Both the position numbers and the translations under genes were made by a program. From assembly GCF_000247475.1 (NCBI RefSeq), contig NZ_AHZC01000441.1, forward strand, positions 1-64,000: DNA of 64,000 nt, read 5' to 3'. Below are positions 54,231-62,978 of the stretch, one piece after another. The notes below the pieces were generated by a model, which saw only the letters and a program-made list of their open reading frames with translations, made no database searches and was not told the origin of the DNA. This stretch comes from Rhizobium sp. PDO1-076 (GTDB lineage: Bacteria; Pseudomonadota; Alphaproteobacteria; Rhizobiales; Rhizobiaceae). Every line of letters begins with the position of its first letter. The first letter of the stretch is position 1.

Positions 54231-56254
54231 CCGGAGGAAAGCTGCCTGACGGCGGTGTTCTCTATGACGGAACCGAAGACGACGACGATGACACCATCGT
54301 CGAGAGTGATTCGGCGCGCCTGCCGCTCAGCATCGACTGGAACGAAGGCGACCTCAACGCGACCGACCTGACCGGCGCCGATCTGATCGCGGAATTCGTC
54401 AAACAATTGCCCAACAGTCCCGGCGTCTACCGGATGATGAACAGCGCAGGTGACGTTCTTTACGTCGGCAAGGCGCGCAGCCTGAAGAAGCGGGTCAGCA
54501 ACTACGCCCAGGGTCGCCTGCATTCCAACCGCCTGACCCGCATGGTGCGCGAAACCACACATATGGAATTCGTCACGACCCGGACCGAGGTCGAGGCGCT
54601 GCTGCTGGAAGCCAACCTGATCAAGCGGCTTCGGCCGCGCTACAATGTGCTTCTGCGCGACGACAAGAGTTTTCCCTATATCCTGATCACCGGCGACAGC
54701 CGGGCACCCGCGATCTTCAAGCATCGCGGCGCCCGTGCGCGCAAAGGCGACTATTTCGGCCCGTTTGCCTCGGCCACCGCTGTCAGCCGCACGATCAATT
54801 CGCTGCAGCGTGCCTTTCTGTTGCGCACCTGTACCGACAGCGTCTTCGAAAGCCGGACACGGCCCTGTCTTCTCTATCAAATCAAGCGCTGTTCCGGCCC
54901 CTGCACCCGGGAGATCGATGACGCGGGCTATGCGGAACTGGTCTCGGAGGCCAAGGATTTCCTGTCCGGCAAGAGCCAGAACGTCAAGGAAGCCATGGCC
55001 CGCTCGATGAACGAGGCGGCCGAAGATCTCGATTTCGAGCGGGCCGCCGTGTTTCGCGATCGCCTTGCCGGCCTGTCGCATGTGCAGAGCCACCAGGGCA
55101 TCAATCCGGCCGGCGTCGAGGAAGCCGATATCTTCGCCATTCATCACGAGGGTGGCCTGACCTGTATCCAGGTGTTCTTTTTCCGCACAGGGCAGAACTG
55201 GGGCAACCGCGCCTATTTCCCCAAGGCCGATCCGCAATTGACCAGCGCGGAAGTGCTGAGTGCCTTTCTGGCACAGTTCTACGACGACAAACCCTGTCCG
55301 CGGCAACTGCTTCTCTCCGAGGGGATTGACGAGCAGGATTTGCTGGCTCTTGCCCTGTCGGAAAAGGCCGGACACAAGGTCAATGTGCTGGTTCCGCAAC
55401 GCGGTGAGAAGAAAGACCTGGTCGATCACGTGGTCGCCAATGCGCGCGAGGCCCATGGCCGCAAGCTGGCCGAGACGGCCTCGCAGTCACGTCTGCTGCA
55501 AGGCCTGTCCGAGACCTTTGCGCTGCCCTACGTGCCGCGCCGCATTGAGATCTACGACAACTCGCATATCATGGGCACCAATGCCGTCGGCGGCATGGTG
55601 GTCGCCGGACCGGAAGGCTTCGTGAAGGGCCAGTACCGCAAGTTCAATATCAAATCGACCGACATCACGCCCGGAGATGACTTCGGTATGATGCGCGAAG
55701 TGATGACGCGGCGGTTCTCGCGCCTGCTGAAGGAAGAGGGAAAGCCTGATCGCACCGTCGCTCCCGACGACAGCGCCGAAGCGCCCTTCCCCGCCTGGCC
55801 GGATGTCATCCTGATCGACGGCGGCCAGGGCCAGATGAGCGCGGTGCGCAAGATCCTCGAGGATCTCGACATCACCGACAGCGTGATTGCGATCGGCGTC
55901 GCCAAGGGCGTCGACCGTGATGCGGGCCGCGAGCGTTTCTTCGTCGCCGGCAAGCCGGATTTCACACTGCCGCCACGCGACCCGGTGCTCTATTTTGTCC
56001 AGCGCATGCGCGACGAGGCGCACCGGTTTGCCATCGGCACGCATCGGGCGCGACGCAAGAAGGAAATGGTGAAAAATCCGCTGGACGAGATTTCCGGCAT
56101 CGGCCCGACGCGCAAGCGCGCCCTGCTGCAGCATTTCGGCACGGCCAAAGCCGTCTCGCGCGCCGCGATGGGCGACCTCATGGCAGTCGACGGCATTTCC
56201 GAAGCCGTTGCACGTCTCATCTACAATCATTTTCACGAAAGTACTGTCGAGTGA
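54227..56254 (+). CDS. uvrC: UvrABC excinuclease subunit C
   Basis: 675 residues, somewhat long because of an acidic N-terminal extension of about 60 residues ([12 protein letters not shown]). A GIY-YIG nuclease domain follows ([20 protein letters not shown]), then a UVR motif (about 260-295), an RNase H-like C-terminal nuclease ([19 protein letters not shown] and [14 protein letters not shown]) and tandem helix-hairpin-helix motifs ([15 protein letters not shown]). It makes both incisions in nucleotide excision repair. It overlaps the SDR stop by four bases. Confidence 0.96.
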   Translation: MTGGKLPDGGVLYDGTEDDDDDTIVESDSARLPLSIDWNEGDLNATDLTGADLIAEFVKQLPNSPGVYRMMNSAGDVLYVGKARSLKKRVSNYAQGRLHSNRLTRMVRETTHMEFVTTRTEVEALLLEANLIKRLRPRYNVLLRDDKSFPYILITGDSRAPAIFKHRGARARKGDYFGPFASATAVSRTINSLQRAFLLRTCTDSVFESRTRPCLLYQIKRCSGPCTREIDDAGYAELVSEAKDFLSGKSQNVKEAMARSMNEAAEDLDFERAAVFRDRLAGLSHVQSHQGINPAGVEEADIFAIHHEGGLTCIQVFFFRTGQNWGNRAYFPKADPQLTSAEVLSAFLAQFYDDKPCPRQLLLSEGIDEQDLLALALSEKAGHKVNVLVPQRGEKKDLVDHVVANAREAHGRKLAETASQSRLLQGLSETFALPYVPRRIEIYDNSHIMGTNAVGGMVVAGPEGFVKGQYRKFNIKSTDITPGDDFGMMREVMTRRFSRLLKEEGKPDRTVAPDDSAEAPFPAWPDVILIDGGQGQMSAVRKILEDLDITDSVIAIGVAKGVDRDAGRERFFVAGKPDFTLPPRDPVLYFVQRMRDEAHRFAIGTHRARRKKEMVKNPLDEISGIGPTRKRALLQHFGTAKAVSRAAMGDLMAVDGISEAVARLIYNHFHESTVE

Positions 56255-56372
56255 CGGACACAGCGCAATTTGGCCGCAGAAAATGGTAAAACGGAATCAG
56301 AATTCTTGAGTTGACGGGCGAAAGCGAAAACCGTCATCTAGACGTCGTATCTTTTTCAAAAGTCAGGGCATC

Positions 56373-56954
56373 ATGGCATCGCGCGCATACAATATCCCCA
56401 ATCTCCTCACCTACGCCCGCATTCTGGCCGTGCCGCTGATTGTCGTCTGCTTTTTCATCGAGGGACGCCTGGAAAGCTCCGATTTTGCCCGCTGGACGAG
56501 CCTCGGGCTCTTCGTCGTCGCCTCTTTCACCGACTACCTTGATGGCTATCTTGCCCGCATCTGGAACCAGACGTCGAATATCGGCCGCATGCTCGATCCG
56601 ATTGCCGACAAGCTGCTGATCGCCTCGATCCTGCTGCTGATGGCAGCCGACGGCACAATTGCCGGCTGGTCGCTGTGGGCAGCCATCACCATCCTGTGCC
56701 GCGAGATCCTGGTTTCGGGTCTGCGGGAATATCTGGCGGCCCTCAAGGTCAGCGTTCCGGTGACCCGGATCGCCAAGTGGAAGACGGCCGCACAGATGGT
56801 GGCACTCGCCTTCCTGCTGGCAGGCCCTGCCGGCGACAAGATCCTGCCTTACACAACCGAACTCGGCATCACGCTCCTGTGGATCGCGGCCATCCTGACA
56901 ATCTACACCGGCTACGACTATTTCCGCGCCGGCGCCAAGCATATGGTCGACTGA
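56373..56954 (+). CDS. pgsA: CDP-diacylglycerol-glycerol-3-phosphate 3-phosphatidyltransferase
   Basis: 193 residues with about four to five membrane helices. The CDP-alcohol phosphotransferase motif is complete (DYLDGYLARIWNQTSNIG then RMLDPIADK). It makes phosphatidylglycerol phosphate in the inner membrane. It starts NIPNLLTYARILAVPLIV, the usual PgsA N-terminus. A possible -35 (TTGACG near 56312) lies upstream. moaD begins 1 base after its stop. Confidence 0.93.
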   Translation: MASRAYNIPNLLTYARILAVPLIVVCFFIEGRLESSDFARWTSLGLFVVASFTDYLDGYLARIWNQTSNIGRMLDPIADKLLIASILLLMAADGTIAGWSLWAAITILCREILVSGLREYLAALKVSVPVTRIAKWKTAAQMVALAFLLAGPAGDKILPYTTELGITLLWIAAILTIYTGYDYFRAGAKHMVD

Positions 56955-56955
56955 A

Positions 56956-57210
56956 ATGGTCAAGCTCGTCTATTTCGCCTGGGTGCGGGAACGGATCGGC
57001 AAGGGGGAGGAAGAACTGGACCTTCCCGCATCGGTCGTGACCGCCGGTGATCTGATCGCGCATCTGGTAACGCTTGGCGAAGGCTACGAATCGGCACTGC
57101 AGTTCCCGAATGCGATCCGCGTCGCGATCAATCAGGAACATGTCGAGCACGACGAGACGATTGCCGGCGCGCGCGAAATCGGCCTGTTTCCGCCGATGAC
57201 GGGCGGCTGA
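56956..57210 (+). CDS. moaD: Molybdopterin synthase small subunit
   Basis: 84 residues, ubiquitin-like, ending in the conserved PPMTGG whose terminal Gly carries the thiocarboxylate sulfur. N-terminal KLVYFAWVRERIGKGEEEL is typical. It begins 1 base after the pgsA stop, and moaE follows 1 base after its own stop, so the three genes form one unit. The molybdopterin oxidoreductase at 47.9-50.0 kb is a possible client. Confidence 0.95.
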   Translation: MVKLVYFAWVRERIGKGEEELDLPASVVTAGDLIAHLVTLGEGYESALQFPNAIRVAINQEHVEHDETIAGAREIGLFPPMTGG

Positions 57211-57211
57211 T

Positions 57212-57715
57212 ATGGCAGCCGGTGAGCCAATCAGCCCGGTCATCCGCGTTCAGCGGGAGGATTTCGATTCCGCCGCGGAAAGCCGCAAGCTGACGCAAGG
57301 CCGGCACGATATCGGCGCCCTTGTTTCGTTTGTCGGCCTCTGCCGTGATGAAGCAGGCATCCTGCAGGCGCTGGAGCTCGAACATTATCCCGGCATGGCC
57401 GAAGCAGAAATGACCCGGATCGGCACATTGGCGATCGAACGCTTCTCCCTGCTCGGCTTGACCGCCATTCACCGGCATGGACGCATCGAACCCGGCGAAC
57501 AGATCGTGCTGGTGATTGCCACTGCCACGCATCGCCAGGCAGCCTTCGACGGTGCCAATCTCGTCATGGATTTCCTGAAAACATCGGCGCCCTTCTGGAA
57601 GAAGGAGCACGGCAAGGACGGGACGGCCGGTGACTGGGTTGCAGCAAAGGATGCCGACGACACGGCCCGCGACCGCTGGATCAGTGTTTTAAGCGGCTCC
57701 GGCGTCACGGAATGA
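57212..57715 (+). CDS. moaE: Molybdopterin synthase catalytic subunit
   Basis: 167 residues, large subunit that inserts sulfur from MoaD into precursor Z. Recognised by ALVSFVGLCRD, LELEHYPGMAEAEM, HRHGRIEPGEQIVLV and the catalytic Lys block LKTSAPFWKKE. The last 11 bases overlap the end of the convergent LivH-type gene, so no terminator separates them. Confidence 0.95.
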   Translation: MAAGEPISPVIRVQREDFDSAAESRKLTQGRHDIGALVSFVGLCRDEAGILQALELEHYPGMAEAEMTRIGTLAIERFSLLGLTAIHRHGRIEPGEQIVLVIATATHRQAAFDGANLVMDFLKTSAPFWKKEHGKDGTAGDWVAAKDADDTARDRWISVLSGSGVTE

Positions 57716-58601
57716 CGCGCTCGCGGCGACTGACGACCAGGATCGCCACCAGAGCCGCGATCACCACCGCATCTCGCCAGATCAGCGGGCCATAACCGCC
57801 CCAGAGCGTTTCGGCGACACCGACGACCGCTGCACCCATTGCCGAGCGCCAGGGCACCGAATGGCCGCCGGCTGCGGCAATCAGCACGACTTTCAGGCCG
57901 AACATCATGCCTGCGCCAAAATCCATCGTGCCATAAAGTGCGGTCGTCGAGAGGCCGGCGATTGCGGCGATCAGGCTTGCGGCCACCAGCGACAGGACGA
58001 AGACCGCTCCGGCATCAACGCCACAGAGCCGGGCTGCCAGCGGATCCTCGCTGACGGCCTGCCACTGTCGGCCGAGACGCGACCGGGTGAGTAGCAAATG
58101 CCCCACCGCAATCACCAGCAACAGCACGCCCACATGCACCAGTTGCATGACGGTCAGGCTGACTGAAAACCCCTCGATCTCGGCAAAAACCACCCGCTGG
58201 CTGCCAATCGGCGGCAGCCAGAGACTGCGCGTGTCTGCAGCCAGCCGCGCGGATTCGGACAGGACAATGACAACCGCCAAAGCGGCAACCATGACGGCGT
58301 TCGGCGCGTGATCGTGTAGTGGCCGCATGACATGCCGGGCAATCGTCCAGCCAGCGAATACGGCGTAGGCAAGGCCTGCGATGGCGCCGAAACATAAGGC
58401 CGCAGGCAAGACGAGGTTGAAGCGGTTCCAGCCGAATTCGACGAAGAGCAGACCGACCTGCCCGGCAAAGGCAAAGAGAGCGCCGAAGGTAATGTCGGCA
58501 CGCCGGGTCATGCCGAAAGCGAGCGAGTAACCGAAAGCCAGGCAGGCATAGAGTGCTGCCACCGGCACGGCATTCAACACTTGCTGCAGCAGATAGCCCA
58601 T
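57705..58601 (-). CDS. branched-chain amino acid-type ABC transporter permease (LivH-like), orphan
   Basis: 298 residues with about eight membrane segments, the LivH permease pattern; the family's cytoplasmic coupling block is seen around GRQWQAVSEDPLAARLCGVD. Its usual partners (LivM permease, two ATPases, a binding protein) are absent on both sides. It overlaps moaE at the 3' end and is divergent from a CGNR-family gene, which may regulate it through an inverted repeat lying between them. GGGAG precedes the ATG. Substrate unknown. Confidence 0.85.
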   Translation of the reverse strand: MGYLLQQVLNAVPVAALYACLAFGYSLAFGMTRRADITFGALFAFAGQVGLLFVEFGWNRFNLVLPAALCFGAIAGLAYAVFAGWTIARHVMRPLHDHAPNAVMVAALAVVIVLSESARLAADTRSLWLPPIGSQRVVFAEIEGFSVSLTVMQLVHVGVLLLVIAVGHLLLTRSRLGRQWQAVSEDPLAARLCGVDAGAVFVLSLVAASLIAAIAGLSTTALYGTMDFGAGMMFGLKVVLIAAAGGHSVPWRSAMGAAVVGVAETLWGGYGPLIWRDAVVIAALVAILVVSRRERVIP

Positions 58602-58619
58602 TGTGAACTCCCGTCCTAT

Positions 58620-58654
58620 TTATAACTGTCAAAATTGCTTTTACCAGTTATAAT
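58620..58654. promoter_or_regulatory. inverted repeat and promoter between the LivH-like and CGNR genes
   Basis: Perfect 9-bp arms (TTATAACTG at 58620, CAGTTATAA at 58645) separated by 16 bases. On the plus strand CTGTCA (58626-58631) and TATAAT (58649-58654) are 17 bases apart, so a transcript would begin close to the CGNR ATG at 58662. The arms overlap both hexamers, as expected of an operator. Confidence 0.5.
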
Positions 58655-58661
58655 ATCGGAT

Positions 58662-59210
58662 ATGGATTTCTCATGGACCGCACATCGTTTTGCCGGAGGC
58701 GCATTGGCGCTGGATGTCGCCAATAGCGTCATCCTGCGGCATGAACCTTCACTAAGCCGAGATCGGTTTTCTGTCGCGGTTCAGCGGGACGGATTTGCAA
58801 TCGCGGCCTCGGAACTGTCGGCCGAACGGGGCCTGTTTGGCCCGTTGCAGCCGGTCGATGCCGCAAACCTGGAAAGCTTCCTGCACTTGCGCGAGGCCAT
58901 CGACCGCTATTTCCGCGCCCGCACGCTTGGCAATGTCGAGCGGGCCGCTCTGGCCGAATTGCTGGACGCGATTGCCATGGCCCTACGTGTTGCCCCATCA
59001 GAAGACAGTCTCGAATGCGCGACCGCGCGTTCTGCCCTCAGGCTTCTCGGCGAGCCTGCTGCCGAGCGAATGAAGATCTGCGGCAATTGCGGCTGGCTTT
59101 TCCTCGACCGCAGCAAGAACAAAAGCCGCTACTGGTGCGATATGGCCGTCTGTGGCAACCGCGCCAAGGCCAGCCGCCACTATCACCGCAAGAAGGATGC
59201 AGCGCCATGA
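58662..59210 (+). CDS. CGNR zinc-finger protein, likely transcription regulator
   Basis: 182 residues from the ATG at 58662; the frame is open from 58635 but those codons fall inside the promoter. The N-terminal ABATE-type domain covers about 1-120, and the C-terminal CGNR zinc finger reads KICGNCGWLFLDRSKN followed by YWCDMAVCGNRAKASRH (Cys pairs plus basic tail). No Shine-Dalgarno is present and the -10 lies only 8 bases before the ATG, so the mRNA may be leaderless. It is divergent from the LivH-like permease and overlaps the following lipoprotein gene by four bases. Confidence 0.87.
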   Translation: MDFSWTAHRFAGGALALDVANSVILRHEPSLSRDRFSVAVQRDGFAIAASELSAERGLFGPLQPVDAANLESFLHLREAIDRYFRARTLGNVERAALAELLDAIAMALRVAPSEDSLECATARSALRLLGEPAAERMKICGNCGWLFLDRSKNKSRYWCDMAVCGNRAKASRHYHRKKDAAP

Positions 59211-59743
59211 GGACGCCTCGAATGACGATGTTGCGACTGGCCTCGTTGGTGTGCGGCCTTGCCCTGGTTGCGGGCTGTCAACGCGAAAACGAGGCGGAAC
59301 CGTTGACGCTGACCGGCCGCATATTCGTCTTCAACTACCGCGTCGCGCAGGCCAGTTACCTGGTGACACTTGCGCGCAATGCGCCATTGCCGGAGGGGAG
59401 CTTTGCCGAGGCCAGCTTCGAAAATCCGGCCGGTGGCGCGCCGATCGTCACCCGGACGAAGATCTTCCCTTTCTGGGACAAGATTTCGCTCACCAGCCCG
59501 CCGGTGCATTGCGTGGTCAAGGACAGGCCCTATGCGGTATCGATCCGCATCCTCGACGGCCAGAACCGGTTGGTCCAGCAGATCGAGACCAGCATAACCT
59601 CGACGCTCGACCAGAGCGTTCTGCCGGCAAAGCCGCTGGTCGTCGGGCCGCTCTATACACCCAATCCCGCTGTCCTCCATGCCGATGGATCGACCGACTA
59701 TGCCGCGGAAAATGGCTGTCCGGCACCGGTCACCAAGGGTTGA
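59207..59743 (+). CDS. lipoprotein of unknown function
   Basis: 178 residues from the ATG at 59207 (ATGA overlap with CGNR); an ATG at 59222 is an alternative. A lipobox, LALVAGC, lies near residue 24, with +2 Gln after the Cys, suggesting outer-membrane sorting. The rest is beta-rich (LTGRIFVFNYRVAQASYLVT, KISLTSPPVHCVVKDRPYAV) with two further cysteines, and contains no catalytic motif I recognise. It is translationally coupled to CGNR and closed by a terminator at 59767. Confidence 0.75.
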   Translation: MRTPRMTMLRLASLVCGLALVAGCQRENEAEPLTLTGRIFVFNYRVAQASYLVTLARNAPLPEGSFAEASFENPAGGAPIVTRTKIFPFWDKISLTSPPVHCVVKDRPYAVSIRILDGQNRLVQQIETSITSTLDQSVLPAKPLVVGPLYTPNPAVLHADGSTDYAAENGCPAPVTKG

Positions 59744-59762
59744 CGATCGTATATGGCGCAAC

Positions 59763-59791
59763 AAAAAACCGGAGCGTTTCCGCTCCGGTTT
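59763..59791. terminator. terminator between the lipoprotein gene and ndk
   Basis: A perfect 10-bp stem (AACCGGAGCG / CGCTCCGGTT) with loop TTTC; an A run precedes it, giving a T run for ndk on the minus strand. Confidence 0.85.
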
Positions 59792-59836
59792 GATCAATGC
59801 AATCAAGTCTCTAAGGCCGGAGCCTCAAGGTTTGAT

Positions 59837-60259
59837 TCAGCCGACGATCTCGGTGTCGGAGAACCAGTACTTGATTTCCTCTGCAGCAGTTTCCGGAGCA
59901 TCCGAACCGTGAACCGAGTTCTCGCCGATGGAGAGTGCGTGGGTCTTGCGGATCGTGCCCTCGTCGGCGTTGGCCGGGTTGGTGGCGCCCATGATTTCGC
60001 GGTTCTTCAGGATGGCGTTCTCGCCTTCGAGAACCTGAACGATGGTCGGGCCGGACGTCATGCCTTCAACCAGTTCGCCGAAGAACGGGCGTTCCTTGTG
60101 CACCGCGTAGAAGCCTTCGGCTTCGCGGGTGCTCATCCAGACGCGCTTCGAAGCGACGACGCGCAGGCCAGCATCTTCCAGCATCTTGGTGATGGCGCCC
60201 GTGAGGTTGCGCTTGGTTGCGTCCGGCTTGATCATCGAGAAGGTGCGTTCAATCGCCAT
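59837..60259 (-). CDS. ndk: Nucleoside diphosphate kinase
   Basis: 140 residues from the ATG at 60259, with AAGGATGAG upstream. Transfers phosphate among nucleoside di- and triphosphates through the His in ENSVHGSD; the N-terminus [16 protein letters not shown] and the [11 protein letters not shown] segment are standard. Complete and of normal length. Monocistronic, ending at the 59767 hairpin. Confidence 0.97.
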   Translation of the reverse strand: MAIERTFSMIKPDATKRNLTGAITKMLEDAGLRVVASKRVWMSTREAEGFYAVHKERPFFGELVEGMTSGPTIVQVLEGENAILKNREIMGATNPANADEGTIRKTHALSIGENSVHGSDAPETAAEEIKYWFSDTEIVG

Positions 60260-60399
60260 CAGTCTCATCCTTGTTTGTGTCATCGGGAAAGTGGGCGGTA
60301 TCTAACCGCCCCGAATCACGAAAACAAGGGGGACCTGCGAATTTCACAGCTCCGTCACAATGCGGGCGCTCAGGCAAAGGTCATTGCGGCACCGGGATT

Positions 60400-61083
60400 T
60401 CAAGCGATCGCGCGGGCGGCGCCCTGGTAAAGGTCCAGGCAGCGTTCGAACCATTGCGCCACCACGTCATCCGCCGGCAGATGCAGCGATCCACTGGTAA
60501 GGCGCAGCCATTGCAAGGCACCGAACAGGATATAGTCGGCAAACAGCGGCGTCTCGCCCCCGATGAATGGCTGGAAAGCCAGCATATGGCGCATCGGCAT
60601 CAGGCGCTCCGGCAGGAGCGCGATCGCCTCGTCGCGGCTGGCCCGGATTTCCTCGAGCGTCTTGCCGAGTCGTGCTTCGCGGCTCGCGCGGAAATAGGCC
60701 TGATCGTCCGGCGCAAGCATGGAATGGATGTCCGACAGGGCGATGCGGGTGATCACCGAATGCACCAGTGTCTGGCAGTAACCTTCGACGAACCGGGCTA
60801 GCGCCTTGCCACCCTCGCCGCCGAACAGGCTGGGCTGGTCCGGATACGCCTCCTCCAAGTATAGTGCGATCTGGAAGCTGTCGGAGATCAGTTCCTGACC
60901 GTCGCGCAGGACCGGCACCGTCTTGGAAATCCCGCCTTCGATCTTCGGGATCGCCGTGAACGGCAGCGGCCTCTCCTCGAAATCAAGCCCCTTGTGGCGC
61001 AAGGCCATGACAATCTTCCAGCAATGGGGCGAGAAAGGCCGTGCTGCATCGGCGCCACAGAGAGAATATAGGGTGCGAGTCAT
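60400..61083 (-). CDS. glutathione S-transferase family protein
   Basis: 227 residues from the ATG at 61083, with GGAG upstream. Thioredoxin-like N-terminal domain (PFSPHCWKIVMALRHKG, then KTVPVLRDGQELISDSFQIA with the cis-Pro and the SNAIL-type Ser) and a C-terminal helical domain ending near residue 220. Similar to bacterial GSTs that act on aromatic ethers or maleylacetoacetate, but the specificity is open. About 140 bases separate it from ndk on the same strand; divergent from a DinB-like gene. Confidence 0.85.
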   Translation of the reverse strand: MTRTLYSLCGADAARPFSPHCWKIVMALRHKGLDFEERPLPFTAIPKIEGGISKTVPVLRDGQELISDSFQIALYLEEAYPDQPSLFGGEGGKALARFVEGYCQTLVHSVITRIALSDIHSMLAPDDQAYFRASREARLGKTLEEIRASRDEAIALLPERLMPMRHMLAFQPFIGGETPLFADYILFGALQWLRLTSGSLHLPADDVVAQWFERCLDLYQGAARAIA

Positions 61084-61227
61084 GGTGTACTCCAAATGGA
61101 AATCGGAAACAGACAAGCCGAACAGGGTGACAAAATCAAATCAGCAAATTTCATCGGTCCCATCGCACCGATAGAAGCAATCCTCGGTTACCATGACGCA
61201 AATTGCAAAAATTCGACGAGGCACCAC

Positions 61228-61734
61228 ATGGATCACTACCGGATGTTCGCCGCCTACAATGCCTGGGCCAATACACTGCTCTACGAGGCGGCCGCCGGAT
61301 TGACAGAGGAGGAATTGCACCGGGATACCGGCGCCTTCTTTGGCTCCCTCTTCGGCACCCTCAACCATGTGGCGACTGCAGACCGGGTCTGGCTACACCG
61401 CTTCACCGGACAAGGTCCGCAGCCGACCGCGCTCAATGCGCGTGTTGCCGACACGTTTGCCGATCTTTGGGCGGCACGACGCGAGGAAGATGCGCGCATC
61501 ACAGCCTTTGCGGAAGGCCTTACACCCGAAGCGCTTGCGGCGACCTTGCAATACAGCCCGATCAGCAAGCCGGAACCCGTCTCGCACAAACTTGGACCCG
61601 CAGTAGCGCATTTCTTCAACCACCAGACCCATCATCGCGGACAGGCGCATATGTGTCTGACCGTGCTCGGAAAGCCATCGCTCAGCCTGGATATGATCTA
61701 TTTCGTTCGAAGTGCTGCGCCCTCATTCCTCTGA
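61228..61734 (+). CDS. DinB-family protein
   Basis: 168 residues from the ATG at 61228, with GAGG upstream; the longer open frame from 61096 has no similarity. Four-helix bundle with the metal His positions LNHVATADRVWLH and FFNHQTHHRGQAH, typical of the DinB/YfiT group. Members are thiol-dependent transferases or hydrolases, often damage- or stress-linked. No substrate can be assigned. No LexA-like box was recognised upstream. Confidence 0.88.
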   Translation: MDHYRMFAAYNAWANTLLYEAAAGLTEEELHRDTGAFFGSLFGTLNHVATADRVWLHRFTGQGPQPTALNARVADTFADLWAARREEDARITAFAEGLTPEALAATLQYSPISKPEPVSHKLGPAVAHFFNHQTHHRGQAHMCLTVLGKPSLSLDMIYFVRSAAPSFL

Positions 61735-61870
61735 CGACGGTCAGGATAAAGGCTGCAAAGAATGGATTAACCGCGTTTATCTACAGACAGGCGAACTTAA
61801 CCTTTCGCACAACCAAACGTCCGATAGTCGCGCCCATCAAACGGACAGTGTCTAAACGGAAGAGGTCGTG

Positions 61871-62923
61871 ATGGAAGGGGCAAACCAGCAGGCGCAAGCG
61901 CGTTCCGGCGTAGCGGCGGGTGATCCATTGGCGAAGATTGCGTCCTTCATGGCGCGCCATGGCATAGCCGGTCTGCCGCGCAATTTCGACATCGTGCACG
62001 AAGCCTTCGGCGGTCAAAATCCCGAACTCGCCCGCGAGCTTGCAGCGCTCGGCGCCCAACCCAGCCAATATGGTCTCGACCAGCTCGGCCTGAAGCACCG
62101 GCTAGCCGGCCATTGCGGCATGCAGGCGGAACGCCTGCAATCGGAGGCGCTGACGACCCTGTCGCGGATCAAGGAGCAGATTGCACTTGGCCTGACCCAG
62201 AAACGCAGTTTTGCCCGATCCGTGGAGACCGTTGCACGCGCCATCAAGGAAGATCTGAACCAGGGCATCGACCAGTTGTTGGGCGAACTCGACCTGTTGT
62301 CATCGGTCGCGACCCAGATGGTCAATGCGGAAACCCTGTTGGCCAATGAGATCGCAGCAGGCATCGATGTTCTGACGCAGGCAGACCGGGCGGCACGCGC
62401 GGCGAAGGGTCTGGCTCTGCGCGATCGGCTGACGGGCCTGCCGAACAGGGTTGCCTTCTTCCAGCAACTTGACGGCGTCTATGGTGTGGACAGTACCAGT
62501 GCTGCCCTAATCCTGATCGAGGTCCCCGACCTTGCCGGCATCCAGCAGCAATATGGCGAAGAGGCCGCAACCAAGCTGATCAAAAAGCTCGCAACGATCT
62601 TCCGCAAGACGATCAAGAAACATGACTATGTGGCCCGCATCGAGATTGGCACCTTTGCCTTCCTGTTTTCCGATGTCAGCGCGGATGACGCCCATGTCAT
62701 TGCCGAGCGGCTCTATAGCGCGGCCGAAAACAACCTCGTATTCGCCACGGAAAACAGCAATGACGCTGGCGGTCTCGCCCTGGCAATCGGCCATGCGCTG
62801 AGCACCGATACGCAGGACGGGCTACAATTGCTGGCGCTGGCGGAGACAGCCGTACAGATGGCCCGCGTCAATCCGCGCCAGCCGATCATTGGTCATCGCC
62901 CTGCAGGGCGGCGGGTGGCCTGA
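61871..62923 (+). CDS. degenerate GGDEF-domain protein
   Basis: 350 residues from the ATG at 61871 (a GTG directly before it is the alternative), with AGAGG upstream. An N-terminal helical region (about 1-180) contains coiled stretches (ALTTLSRIKEQIALGL and similar) and is followed by a GGDEF fold with DRLTGLPNRVAFFQ intact. The catalytic GGDEF loop reads RIEIGTFAF near residue 256, so the signature Gly-Gly-Asp/Glu-Glu-Phe is lost and cyclase activity is unlikely. It may bind GTP or c-di-GMP as an adaptor. The frame ends 55 bases before an ABC-F gene. Confidence 0.8.
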   Translation: MEGANQQAQARSGVAAGDPLAKIASFMARHGIAGLPRNFDIVHEAFGGQNPELARELAALGAQPSQYGLDQLGLKHRLAGHCGMQAERLQSEALTTLSRIKEQIALGLTQKRSFARSVETVARAIKEDLNQGIDQLLGELDLLSSVATQMVNAETLLANEIAAGIDVLTQADRAARAAKGLALRDRLTGLPNRVAFFQQLDGVYGVDSTSAALILIEVPDLAGIQQQYGEEAATKLIKKLATIFRKTIKKHDYVARIEIGTFAFLFSDVSADDAHVIAERLYSAAENNLVFATENSNDAGGLALAIGHALSTDTQDGLQLLALAETAVQMARVNPRQPIIGHRPAGRRVA

Positions 62924-62948
62924 CGGCCATTCTGCCCGCCCGCTTGCC

Positions 62949-62970
62949 TTTGGCCGAAACATCGGCCAAA
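62949..62970 (+). promoter_or_regulatory. hairpin just upstream of the ABC-F start
   Basis: A perfect 9-bp stem (TTTGGCCGA / TCGGCCAAA) with loop AACA ends 8 bases before the ATG. No T run follows, so it is not a standard terminator. The gene has no visible Shine-Dalgarno. Confidence 0.45.
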
Positions 62971-62978
62971 ACGCCGGC

